The notes below the pieces were generated by a model. That model was not told the origin of the DNA. It made no database searches and worked only from the letters and a program-made list of their open reading frames with translations. Positions 1 through 6,500 of a DNA stretch of 11,467 nt are shown here, piece by piece. Every line of letters starts with the position of its first letter. Position 1 is the first letter of the stretch. The DNA is from an archaeon. Lineage in GTDB: Archaea; Nanobdellota; Nanobdellia; SCGC-AAA011-G17; GW2011-AR17. The stretch covers positions 1 to 11,467 of the forward strand of contig JAHFJF010000018.1 of NCBI GenBank assembly GCA_023245975.1, written 5' to 3'. Position numbers and translations under genes: made by a program.

Positions 1-1254
1 AGCATTGTTAGTGCACCAGTCTATTCCGGCAATAACGTCTGAAGTTGAGCCACCACCGCCAGAATTCATTGATTTTATTGAAACTATCCTTGCTCCTGGG
101 GCAACTCCCTTGTAAGTTGAGTCTTCAGATGCTGCAATACCTGAAACATGCGTTCCATGTCCATGGTCATCATAAGGGTCATCATCATTGTTAACAAAGT
201 CATGCCCACCTACAACTTTTGGGCAGCTGCCGTTGTTTATGTCAGAAGCTCTCGCGCATGAGCCGAAAGCAGAATGAGAATAGTTTATACCTGTGTCAAT
301 TACACAAATAGTCTCATCAACGCCAGTAAGATTAGAATTATTAAGTATTGTTGGCCATACTTGGTTCGCCCTTATCGCCGGAATGCTAGAATCCAACTGG
401 ACATGAATAGGCCTATCAAGCTCTATTGAGATTACATTATATTTCTCCTTTATTTTGTTTAAGCCATCCAGTGTTATTCTTCCTGCAAGCATGGGTATTG
501 TGGAATAACGGTGCTTCACCTTGAAATCTCTTTTCAGATTAATTGCGGATAATACATTTTCCTGAGTTTTTTGGACGTTATTATCCAAAATATCATTGCT
601 ATCAGAAAGTGTTATTATTACATTGGCAAATCCATTGCTTTCTATGTTTTGCATTACTTCTGAATCAATTTTTGAATCAGGATTTTTTGCCTCTTCAGGA
701 TCCAAGTATGCAGAGATATTATAACAGAATCCTTCTGAGCATTTCAACCCAGCCGAGAAATTGAACAGGCCGAACCTTGATTGGTTATTGTTAGCTGATG
801 GAGATATCAGGAATGGCTCTAATTTCCCGAGCCTTATCACAGAGATATCATAACTTCCGCCAGAGCTATTATAGAATTCAATGACCCTTAAGAAGAAAGT
901 GCCGTTGGCAGTTGCACTCCATGAAATCCTTGAAGTCCTTATTGTGCCGCCAATAATGTCATCATTTGAAGTTATTTCAGTTACCCCATCGGTTGAATAT
1001 AGGTAAATCATTGTGTCTGTGATGTCAATGTCTGACCTGTTAAAAGTCTCTATTATGTATCTTGAGCCTGCAATGGCAGTGAAGTTCATATAATCCTGGT
1101 CTCCAGATAAATGGAATGTGTGCGACTGCCTGCTTCCATTTACAGGAATATTAGAAGAGTTCTGGTAGAAATTATCTGGCTCGTATGAATCTTGTGCTAG
1201 TGATATAGGTATTACTATAGCAAATATTACTAAAACTAATATCAACCCCTTCAT
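1..1254 (-). CDS. secreted subtilisin-like serine protease (peptidase S8), C-terminus beyond the window edge
   Basis: The reading frame is open from the ATG at 1254 to the left edge (418 codons, no stop), so the gene is partial. Residues 1-20 form a signal peptide (MKGLILVLVIFAIVIPISLA), predicting export. Residues about 21-145 resemble a PPC (pre-peptidase C-terminal) beta domain, with the features SYEPDN, SGDQDY, a DD pair and a GGSYDISV end. Residues about 205-290 resemble an I9-type propeptide/inhibitor. The S8 catalytic domain follows: Asp320 in CVIDTGINYSHSAFG and His366 in DDHGHGTHVSG, then GVAPGARIVSIK. The catalytic Ser and oxyanion Asn would lie beyond the edge. A Cys-containing insert lies between the Asp and His motifs. 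A TATA-like box 27 nt before the ATG and no Shine-Dalgarno suggest a leaderless mRNA. It lies 25 nt downstream of the coiled-coil gene on the same strand. The family call is secure; the substrate is unknown. Confidence 0.93.
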   Translation of the reverse strand, partial: MKGLILVLVIFAIVIPISLAQDSYEPDNFYQNSSNIPVNGSRQSHTFHLSGDQDYMNFTAIAGSRYIIETFNRSDIDITDTMIYLYSTDGVTEITSNDDIIGGTIRTSRISWSATANGTFFLRVIEFYNSSGGSYDISVIRLGKLEPFLISPSANNNQSRFGLFNFSAGLKCSEGFCYNISAYLDPEEAKNPDSKIDSEVMQNIESNGFANVIITLSDSNDILDNNVQKTQENVLSAINLKRDFKVKHRYSTIPMLAGRITLDGLNKIKEKYNVISIELDRPIHVQLDSSIPAIRANQVWPTILNNSNLTGVDETICVIDTGINYSHSAFGSCARASDINNGSCPKVVGGHDFVNNDDDPYDDHGHGTHVSGIAASEDSTYKGVAPGARIVSIKSMNSGGGGSTSDVIAGIDWCTNNA

Positions 1255-1276
1255 AAATCAATAAGTAAGTAAATTG

Positions 1277-1286
1277 TATTTAATAA
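1277..1286 (-). promoter_or_regulatory. TATA box of the protease gene
   Basis: TTATTAAATA on the minus strand is centred about 27 nt before the ATG at 1254 and overlaps the stop codon of the upstream coiled-coil gene. The spacing puts transcription start at or next to the ATG (leaderless). Confidence 0.45.
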
Positions 1287-1864
1287 GTTAATCTTCGAAC
1301 GTCGCCCCTTCTATGCTTGGCTATTATGTCCTGGAGCTTGTCTATCTGCCTCATTAATCTTAGTTTTTCATCGTCAAGCCTTTGGACATTGTTCATGTGC
1401 TCTGATAATTGTAAATCTTGTAATTTGATTGTCTTTGATAATTCTTTTAGTCTGTTTATGTCTTCTCTGATTGAAGAAAGTAGCAGCATTGTATTCTTTA
1501 CATCCGGCTTTAAAGATTCAAACTCATCAGTAGTTGACTTTAATGAGTTTACATGCTCTTTCAGTGCATTATCTAACCTGCCATAGACTTGGCTGTATAA
1601 GGTGGATTGCATTTCTTGCATGGATTTGACTGATTGTGATAATTCTTCCTTTGCGGACTGCATTTCTTCCAAGTCTTTCTTTAAAGACGAGATTATTGAG
1701 TTTTTGTTATTTTCCAAGCTTGTTATTGAATTGTTTATTGCTGCTAGGTCTTTTCTCAAGGATTCGTTTGACTCTTTCTGCCTTGATAGGATGTCTTCTA
1801 CCTGGCTTTTTAATTCTTTCAATTCTTCCTTTATCTCTAACTTCCCTGTGAGTTTTTCTAGCAT
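1280..1864 (-). CDS. predicted coiled-coil protein of unknown function
   Basis: This encodes 194 residues, rich in Glu, Lys, Leu, Ser and Gln, with almost no Pro or Gly and a heptad-like spacing of Leu, Ile and Met over most of its length. It should therefore be mainly long coiled-coil helices, perhaps broken around residues 115-120 by LKPDV. There is no signal peptide, membrane segment or recognisable catalytic motif. The C-terminal tail is basic (KHRRGDVRRLTY) and could bind nucleic acid or an acidic surface; that is inference. I do not recognise a named family, and coiled-coil resemblance to SMC or myosin-like proteins would be compositional. The ATG at 1864 is supported by a T-rich TATA-like element about 27 nt upstream and the lack of a Shine-Dalgarno. 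The gene is divergent from the metal transporter gene (79 nt apart) and precedes the protease on the same strand. Confidence 0.8.
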   Translation of the reverse strand: MLEKLTGKLEIKEELKELKSQVEDILSRQKESNESLRKDLAAINNSITSLENNKNSIISSLKKDLEEMQSAKEELSQSVKSMQEMQSTLYSQVYGRLDNALKEHVNSLKSTTDEFESLKPDVKNTMLLLSSIREDINRLKELSKTIKLQDLQLSEHMNNVQRLDDEKLRLMRQIDKLQDIIAKHRRGDVRRLTY

Positions 1865-1887
1865 TCCTGAGGAATAATATTGATTGG

Positions 1888-1895
1888 ATTAAAAA
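1888..1895 (-). promoter_or_regulatory. TATA-like element of the coiled-coil gene
   Basis: TTTTTAAT, preceded by purine-rich AAAGA (BRE-like), is centred about 27 nt before the ATG at 1864. It is half of a divergent promoter pair in a 79-nt spacer. Confidence 0.4.
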
Positions 1896-1913
1896 TCTTT
1901 CTTAGGCAAAAAC

Positions 1914-1921
1914 CTTATAAG
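1914..1921 (+). promoter_or_regulatory. TATA box of the VIT/CCC1 transporter gene
   Basis: CTTATAAG, preceded by GGCAAAAAC (BRE-like), is centred 26-27 nt before the ATG at 1944. No Shine-Dalgarno lies between them, so the transcript is probably leaderless. Confidence 0.6.
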
Positions 1922-1943
1922 TGAAAATCTCTACTTCTATTGC

Positions 1944-2645
1944 ATGCCTCCTAAGAAGCATGTCAAGCATGGCAACCATATTGGCTCTATGCTAAAAGAT
2001 ATAATCTTGGGCGGCCAGGATGGAGTTGTAAATGTTTTAGGTTTGGTTTTAGGCGTAGCTGTTGCAACCAATAATACGAAAGTAGTACTTGTTGCAGGGT
2101 TAGCTTCAACTTTTGCCGAATCTATATCAATGGGGGCAGTAGCTTATACTTCTACAAAAGCTGCTTTAAGCTATTACCTGAGCGAGGAAGCAAGAGAGGA
2201 GAAAGAAATTGAAGATGTTCCTTCCGAAGAGAGAAGAGAGATAAGGCAGATTTATGCTGCGAAAGGCTTTAGGGGCAGGGTGCTTTCTGCAATTGTAAAT
2301 AAGATAACATCTAACAAGCAATTGTGGCTTAATACAATGATGGCTGAAGAGCTAAAGCTTTCTACAAATGGCAATGAAAATCCTTTGAAGAATGCTTTCA
2401 TTGTCGGGATATCTTCCTTGATAGGCTCAATAGTGCCATTATTCCCGTTCTTCTTTTTTCCTGTAAAAGAAAGCATGTATGTAGCTTTGGCAGTATGCGG
2501 ATTGGTATTGTTTGCAACTGGCGCTTACAAGGCCAAGGTTACCATTGGAACCTGGTGGAAGTCCGGGCTTGAAATGTTCTTGATAGGAATGATTGCTGCA
2601 TCGGCAGGTTACTTGATTGGGTTGGCTTTTGGTGCAGTTGGTTAA
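1944..2645 (+). CDS. VIT1/CCC1-family divalent metal (iron/manganese) transporter
   Basis: This is a 233-residue integral membrane protein. Members of this family move Fe2+ or Mn2+ out of the cytoplasm, often by proton exchange, and so protect against metal overload. The first helix carries the family motif GGQDGVVNVLGLVLG (about 23-37, with Asp26). The second has the FAESISMGAVAY stretch (Glu59, Met63). A charged cytoplasmic segment follows (about 78-137) with many Glu residues and the LWLNTMMAEELKL motif. It corresponds to the helical metal-binding domain of plant VIT1, in which Glu and Met residues bind metal. Helices at about 148-172, 178-196 and 208-232 complete five membrane spans. The N-terminus is rich in His and Lys. 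The gene is monocistronic, probably leaderless, and its stop overlaps the stop of the convergent dphB. Family membership is clear; metal specificity is not. Confidence 0.9.
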   Translation: MPPKKHVKHGNHIGSMLKDIILGGQDGVVNVLGLVLGVAVATNNTKVVLVAGLASTFAESISMGAVAYTSTKAALSYYLSEEAREEKEIEDVPSEERREIRQIYAAKGFRGRVLSAIVNKITSNKQLWLNTMMAEELKLSTNGNENPLKNAFIVGISSLIGSIVPLFPFFFFPVKESMYVALAVCGLVLFATGAYKAKVTIGTWWKSGLEMFLIGMIAASAGYLIGLAFGAVG

Positions 2646-3397
2646 TCTTTGCTAATTATTTTTAGATAATCCTCTTCCATGAAATGCAATTTAGAAGGGA
2701 CAATGAGGCATTGCGGGAATTTTGTAAATTCTTCAGAAGCAATCTCGGCTGCCTTTCCATACTTAATTACAGAATCTTCACTGCCAAATCCGCAGCATGC
2801 AACTACCATAGTCGACTTGGAAAATAGATTTAGCTTTTTCTTAGTTTCAGTTCTCAATAAATATTCAATAGCTTCATTAACAGTCATGAAGACATCTTCC
2901 ATAGGAATCAAGTCTAATAAAAATAAGGTGTGTGCATTGATAGACAAATTCTCCTTCAAAAGAACATATGGGGTTTCTATATCATTATTCTGAAAAGGTA
3001 TGGAAACTGTTTTCCCAAATTTATACAATGACAATCCAGTATCTGATACTGCATTCAGGATTGAAGCATTATGTATTACTTCAGTCTCAACACTTTCTTC
3101 CTTAGCCTGCATCAATAAAGAGATATGGGTTGTAGCTGAAAGTGCATCTCCAATGACCAGAAATGCAACATCTTTGACCTTTGCTCTTTTAATTATTTCA
3201 GAAGCTTTATTTTCTACCATGTTCCTGTCTGCCAAAATAATTTCCCTGCCGTAAAGCTTTTCAAACTCAGGCTTTCTTGCATTTATTTTAGAAGTATAAC
3301 TCTCTAAGTAAATGAAATTGCATTTTTTTACGGCCTCCAAGCCACGCAATGTTATATCTAACTCATTTCCAAGGCCTATTCCTATTAAGTATAGCAT
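2642..3397 (-). CDS. dphB: diphthine synthase (diphthamide methyltransferase)
   Basis: This encodes 251 residues, the usual length for archaeal DphB. The enzyme uses S-adenosylmethionine to methylate the aminocarboxypropyl group that Dph2 adds to a conserved histidine of elongation factor 2, forming diphthine on the way to diphthamide. The sequence is a tetrapyrrole-methylase (class III) fold. It starts MLYLIGIGLGNELDITLRGL, followed by FIYLESYTS (about 28-36), the VIGDALSATTH motif (about 81-91), VIHNASILNAV (about 108-118) and TPYVLLKENL (about 142-151). The ATG at 3397 is set by a TATA box 25-26 nt upstream, so the transcript is probably leaderless and independent of hppA, which ends 45 nt upstream on the same strand. 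Its stop codon shares the bases TTAA with that of the convergent transporter gene. Confidence 0.95.
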   Translation of the reverse strand: MLYLIGIGLGNELDITLRGLEAVKKCNFIYLESYTSKINARKPEFEKLYGREIILADRNMVENKASEIIKRAKVKDVAFLVIGDALSATTHISLLMQAKEESVETEVIHNASILNAVSDTGLSLYKFGKTVSIPFQNNDIETPYVLLKENLSINAHTLFLLDLIPMEDVFMTVNEAIEYLLRTETKKKLNLFSKSTMVVACCGFGSEDSVIKYGKAAEIASEEFTKFPQCLIVPSKLHFMEEDYLKIISKD

Positions 3398-3418
3398 AAA
3401 GTGGATTAAAGAAAGATT

Positions 3419-3426
3419 GTATATAT
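3419..3426 (-). promoter_or_regulatory. TATA box of dphB
   Basis: ATATATAC on the minus strand is centred 25-26 nt before the dphB ATG at 3397, inside the 45-nt gap after hppA. It suggests dphB has its own leaderless transcript besides any read-through from hppA. Confidence 0.55.
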
Positions 3427-3442
3427 TGGTTTTGGTTGAAAA

Positions 3443-5479
3443 TCAAATAAATAATGGCGCCATTACCAGTGTAAGTGTTGCCAATAGTTTAATTAAAACA
3501 TGAATTGACGGCCCAGCGGTATCTTTTGCCGGATCTCCTACAGTATCTCCAACAACAGCTGCCTTGTGCGCATCGCTTCCTTTGCCACCATGTGCGCCAG
3601 TTTCAATATATTTTTTGGCGTTATCCCAAGCGCCACCGCTATTATTCAATAATAATGCCATAAGTATTCCAGAAATAGTTCCAACCATCAAGAATGCTGC
3701 AACAGCTTCTGCCCTTAACAATAATCCGACAACTAATGGGAATAAAACTGCCAATGCCCCCGGCAAAACCATATTCTTCAATGCGCCTTTTGTTGTTATG
3801 TCAACGCATCGCGCATAATCTGGCTTAACTGTGCCTTCCATTATTGCCTTGTTCTTGAACTGCCTTCTTACTTCTGCAATGATATAAGAAGCAGTTTTAC
3901 CTACTGCCCTTATTGCAAGTGCACTAAACAAAAATACCAGCATCGCACCTAACAAGCCACCAACAAACACTTCTATTCTTGATAAGTTTATAACATCAAA
4001 TGCTGCGCCAGTTAATTTTGCTACTTCGTCCATGTAAGCAGAAAACAATAAGAAAGCAGCCAGTGCAGCCGAGCCAATTGCATAACCTTTTGTCAATGCT
4101 TTGGTGGTATTTCCTACTGCATCTAATTTGTCCGTGACAACCCTTATTTCTTTAGGCGAATTTGACATCTCCACTATGCCGCCAGCATTATCAGTTATCG
4201 GGCCGAACGTGTCCATTGCCAGAATATAAGCAGCTGTTGAAAGCATACCCATAGTTGCAATAGCTGTCCCATACAATCCGCCATGAGGGACATTGCTCCA
4301 CACGCCAAGCTTGTATGACAATATCAAGGCAGCTGATATTACAATTACTGGGGCAGCCGTGGATTCCAGTCCAACTGCCAATCCTGCAATTACATTTGTA
4401 GCAGGGCCTGTTTCAGAGGCTTCAGCTATTTCCTTTACAGGCCTGTACTTGTATTCTGTGTAATACTGAGTAATATATACAAATAATATGCTTACTACTA
4501 TGCCAACTAATCCGGCATAGAAGAAATAAACATTGTTTAGCATTTTCATAGTGGCAAAATAAAATAATACTGCTGACAAGAAGCTTGAAACAAAATATCC
4601 CTTATTCAATGTCTTCATTGGATCTTTGCCTTTAGAAGTGACAAAGAAAATCCCCACCATTGATGCCAATAAACCCAAAGCCCTTGCAACTAATGGAAAT
4701 AACACTCCGTTTATGCCGAACACTGGAAATAATGCAACTCCCAAAATCATTGCGCCGATATTTTCTGCAGCTGTGCTTTCGAAAAGGTCTGCCCCTCTCC
4801 CAGCACAATCTCCAACATTGTCTCCAACCAAATCTGCAATTACTGCAGGGTTTCTTGGATCATCCTCTGGAATTCCAGCTTCAACTTTTCCTACCAAGTC
4901 TGCACCGACATCAGCTGCCTTTGTGTAAATACCTCCGCCTAATTGCGCAAACAAAGCAACAAATGATGCGCCGAAGCCATAACCCACTATTAAGAAAGGA
5001 GTTTCCTGGGGATTGGCACCGAATGCATAATACAATCCTGCAACGCCCAACAATGACAATGCCACTACAACTATTCCAGATACGGCACCGCCACGCATGG
5101 CAACCTTAACTGCTTCACCTAATGATTTTTTAGCGGCAGCCGCGGTTCTGATATTAGACCTGACAGAAACAAACATTCCGATTATTCCTGCCAATCCTGA
5201 ACTGACTGCACCCACAACAAATGCTAATGATGTCTTGATAGCATAATCTGTCTTGCCCGTATATGAATAAACTGCGAATAATAAAACAGCTACAACCAAT
5301 GTCAGGATTCCAATTGTCTTGTACTGCCTTTTCAGGAATGCTTCAGCCCCTTCCTTGATTGCAGAGGCTACTTCCTGCATTTCTTTTGTGCCGGTATTTT
5401 GTTTCATTACGTAATTTGCCAAATAGCCTGCTACAGCTAATGCTAGAATACTTATTGAGAATACTAATGCCAAAATCAT
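3443..5479 (-). CDS. hppA: membrane-bound, probably proton-pumping pyrophosphatase (K+-independent type)
   Basis: From the ATG at 5479 this encodes 678 residues, as expected for prokaryotic membrane pyrophosphatases of about 16 helices. The protein hydrolyses pyrophosphate and pumps ions out of the cytoplasm. The substrate-site motif DVGADLVGKVE (D-x7-K-x-E) lies at about 190-200, followed by DDPRNPAVIADLVGDNVGDC. The C-terminal half has DTFGPITDNAGG, then GGAWDNAKKYIE and GDTVGDPAKDTAGPS. The GNTTKALT stretch (about 456-463) has Lys at the position that is Ala in K+-dependent enzymes and Thr three residues on, the known signature of K+-independent, H+-pumping forms. The frame extends upstream to about 5614, but that part is not membrane-like and would overlap the divergent VOC gene. 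The GGGAGG site ten bases before 5479 fixes the start. It precedes dphB by 45 nt. Confidence 0.96.
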   Translation of the reverse strand: MILALVFSISILALAVAGYLANYVMKQNTGTKEMQEVASAIKEGAEAFLKRQYKTIGILTLVVAVLLFAVYSYTGKTDYAIKTSLAFVVGAVSSGLAGIIGMFVSVRSNIRTAAAAKKSLGEAVKVAMRGGAVSGIVVVALSLLGVAGLYYAFGANPQETPFLIVGYGFGASFVALFAQLGGGIYTKAADVGADLVGKVEAGIPEDDPRNPAVIADLVGDNVGDCAGRGADLFESTAAENIGAMILGVALFPVFGINGVLFPLVARALGLLASMVGIFFVTSKGKDPMKTLNKGYFVSSFLSAVLFYFATMKMLNNVYFFYAGLVGIVVSILFVYITQYYTEYKYRPVKEIAEASETGPATNVIAGLAVGLESTAAPVIVISAALILSYKLGVWSNVPHGGLYGTAIATMGMLSTAAYILAMDTFGPITDNAGGIVEMSNSPKEIRVVTDKLDAVGNTTKALTKGYAIGSAALAAFLLFSAYMDEVAKLTGAAFDVINLSRIEVFVGGLLGAMLVFLFSALAIRAVGKTASYIIAEVRRQFKNKAIMEGTVKPDYARCVDITTKGALKNMVLPGALAVLFPLVVGLLLRAEAVAAFLMVGTISGILMALLLNNSGGAWDNAKKYIETGAHGGKGSDAHKAAVVGDTVGDPAKDTAGPSIHVLIKLLATLTLVMAPLFI

Positions 5480-5489
5480 AATTTTGAAT

Positions 5490-5495
5490 CCTCCC
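5490..5495 (-). promoter_or_regulatory. Shine-Dalgarno site deciding the hppA start
   Basis: GGGAGG on the minus strand ends ten bases before the ATG at 5479. It rules out the longer upstream reading frame and shows that hppA, unlike most solitary genes here, has a leader. Confidence 0.8.
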
Positions 5496-5524
5496 TTAAC
5501 ATAAAGCTGTGGAACTAAATCTTG

Positions 5525-5532
5525 TTTATAAA
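5525..5532 (-). promoter_or_regulatory. TATA box of hppA
   Basis: TTTATAAA is centred about 49 nt before the hppA ATG. It predicts a start near 5502 and a leader of about 23 nt that contains the Shine-Dalgarno site. The box is a perfect palindrome, so orientation rests on context. Confidence 0.55.
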
Positions 5533-5546
5533 TTTTTCTTGTTGGC

Positions 5547-5555
5547 TTTAAATAA
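5547..5555 (+). promoter_or_regulatory. TATA-like box of the VOC gene
   Basis: TTTAAATAA is centred about 40 nt before the ATG at 5591 and predicts a leader of roughly 14 nt. It lies 15 nt from the hppA TATA box, so the two divergent promoters may interfere. Confidence 0.4.
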
Positions 5556-5590
5556 CAAGCTTGATAAGCAAGTAAATAGTTTATTTGAAC

Positions 5591-6031
5591 ATGAAAATCA
5601 AGGCATTGGGACATGTTGTCTTGTATGTTACTAATGTAGAGAAGATTGCTGATTTTTATCGAGATGTTTTAGGGTTCCGTGAGATTGCCAGGCAAAAAAG
5701 AATGGCTTTCTTTTCTACCGGAAGGACCCATCATGAATTGTTGTTGATAGAAATCGGCGAGGCACATCAGAAATCTGGGAAATTGGAAACTGGATTGTAT
5801 CATATTGGATTCAAGATTGGTGATACTGTTAAAGATTTGAAAAATGCCCTGCTGGATTTAAAAAAAGCAGGTGTCACCATAACTGGCGGGGCAGACCATA
5901 ATGTAACCCAGGGAATTTACATCAAGGATCCAGATGGAAATGAAATAGAGCTGTATGTTGATATATCAAAAGAATGGAAGAAGAATCCTAAAATATTATT
6001 AAATTCCCCTAAGCAGCTGCATTTAGATTGA
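5591..6031 (+). CDS. VOC-superfamily metalloenzyme (glyoxalase/extradiol dioxygenase-like)
   Basis: This encodes 146 residues with two beta-alpha-beta-beta-beta modules, the vicinal oxygen chelate fold. Module 1 opens with GHVVLYVTNVEKIADFYRDV and contains GRTHHELLLIEIG. Module 2 opens with GLYHIGFKIGDTVKDLKNAL and ends with IYIKDPDGNEIELYVD. The expected metal ligands are His8, His71 and Glu120; His48 sits where extradiol dioxygenases have a conserved His. The pattern is closest to CatE-like ring-cleaving dioxygenases and to glyoxalase/fosfomycin-resistance relatives. The substrate cannot be read from the sequence, and no aromatic degradation genes are nearby. I chose the ATG at 5591; a TTG at 5585 would add two residues. 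No Shine-Dalgarno precedes either. The gene is divergent from hppA. Family confidence is high, function low. Confidence 0.9.
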   Translation: MKIKALGHVVLYVTNVEKIADFYRDVLGFREIARQKRMAFFSTGRTHHELLLIEIGEAHQKSGKLETGLYHIGFKIGDTVKDLKNALLDLKKAGVTITGGADHNVTQGIYIKDPDGNEIELYVDISKEWKKNPKILLNSPKQLHLD

Positions 6032-6075
6032 ATTTCCGATTTGTGAGTAATGTTTGCGAAATCTCTTGAAAAAGC

Positions 6076-6083
6076 TTTATAAA
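6076..6083 (+). promoter_or_regulatory. TATA box of the small helical protein gene
   Basis: TTTATAAA is centred 25-26 nt before the ATG at 6105. It lies inside the extension that a TTG start at 6054 would use, which argues for ATG 6105 and a leaderless mRNA. Confidence 0.65.
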
Positions 6084-6104
6084 TCATATTATCTCTATAC
6101 TCTT

Positions 6105-6500
6105 ATGCAAACCCAAATCCTTATCCAAGAAAGAGTTCATTCAAAAGAAGAATTAAGAGCAATACTGCTAGAATTGCAGAATGAGATAAAATCTGTTCCC
6201 AGAGATGATATTATTGCTGTGAGCCAGGTTGCCGAGAAGGCATGGGTAGCTTTTGTTACTTATGTCAAAGTGGCATCTGGGAAACAAATAGGGACACATG
6301 CCGGTATATTAGAACACACAAAACAACTTATTCGGAAAGATAAAAAATTACAGATAATACACTGGAATGCAGATGCCCTTCACCGTTTTCATTATGCCCC
6401 ATTTGTTGAAGATGTAAGGGGTGGCCTTCAAACAGTGCTAGACACCATGCAATTTGTCCTATTCTCATTGAAAGCCAGAATGAAACGCCTGCCTAATTAA
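6105..6500 (+). CDS. small helical protein, possibly PaREP1/HEPN-like
   Basis: From the ATG at 6105 this encodes 131 residues, soluble and mainly helical. The segment AVSQVAEKAWVAFVTYVKVA (about 38-57) recalls the 'AsEKlWgA...vKalA' helix of the archaeal PaREP1 family. ADALHRFHY (about 89-97), followed by a long helix (about 100-123), recalls that family's 'LHxNFYe' segment. These proteins have a four-helix HEPN-like fold, often found in toxin-antitoxin or nucleic-acid systems. The canonical HEPN ribonuclease motif (R-x4-6-H) is not clearly present, and no nucleotidyltransferase (MNT) partner is adjacent, so I do not call it a toxin. A TTG at 6054 would add 17 residues but lies upstream of the TATA box. 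The stop overlaps the end of the convergent ATP-grasp gene by 8 nt. The gene is real; the family is tentative. Confidence 0.7.
   Translation: MQTQILIQERVHSKEELRAILLELQNEIKSVPRDDIIAVSQVAEKAWVAFVTYVKVASGKQIGTHAGILEHTKQLIRKDKKLQIIHWNADALHRFHYAPFVEDVRGGLQTVLDTMQFVLFSLKARMKRLPN

Noticed and set aside
543..764. 73-codon plus-strand frame opposite the protease gene
   Set aside because: It lies wholly inside the protease reading frame, has no ribosome site, and has a Leu/Phe-rich composition typical of antisense readings of AT-rich coding DNA.
1317..1877. Ser/Phe-rich plus-strand frames opposite the coiled-coil gene
   Set aside because: Repeated Ser, Phe and Leu are the complement of Glu/Lys codons in a coiled coil; there are no expression signals.
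4626..5109. Long plus-strand reading frames (100 and 149 codons) opposite hppA
   Set aside because: They are shadows of the well-conserved pyrophosphatase frame. They match no family I know and lack promoter or ribosome signals.
5480..5614. 45-residue N-terminal extension of the pyrophosphatase
   Set aside because: The GGGAGG site and the conserved membrane start point to ATG 5479. The extension would overlap the VOC gene and both promoters.
6054..6104. TTG start adding 17 residues to the small helical protein
   Set aside because: A good TATA box (6076-6083) lies inside the extension at leaderless spacing to ATG 6105, and no ribosome site precedes the TTG.
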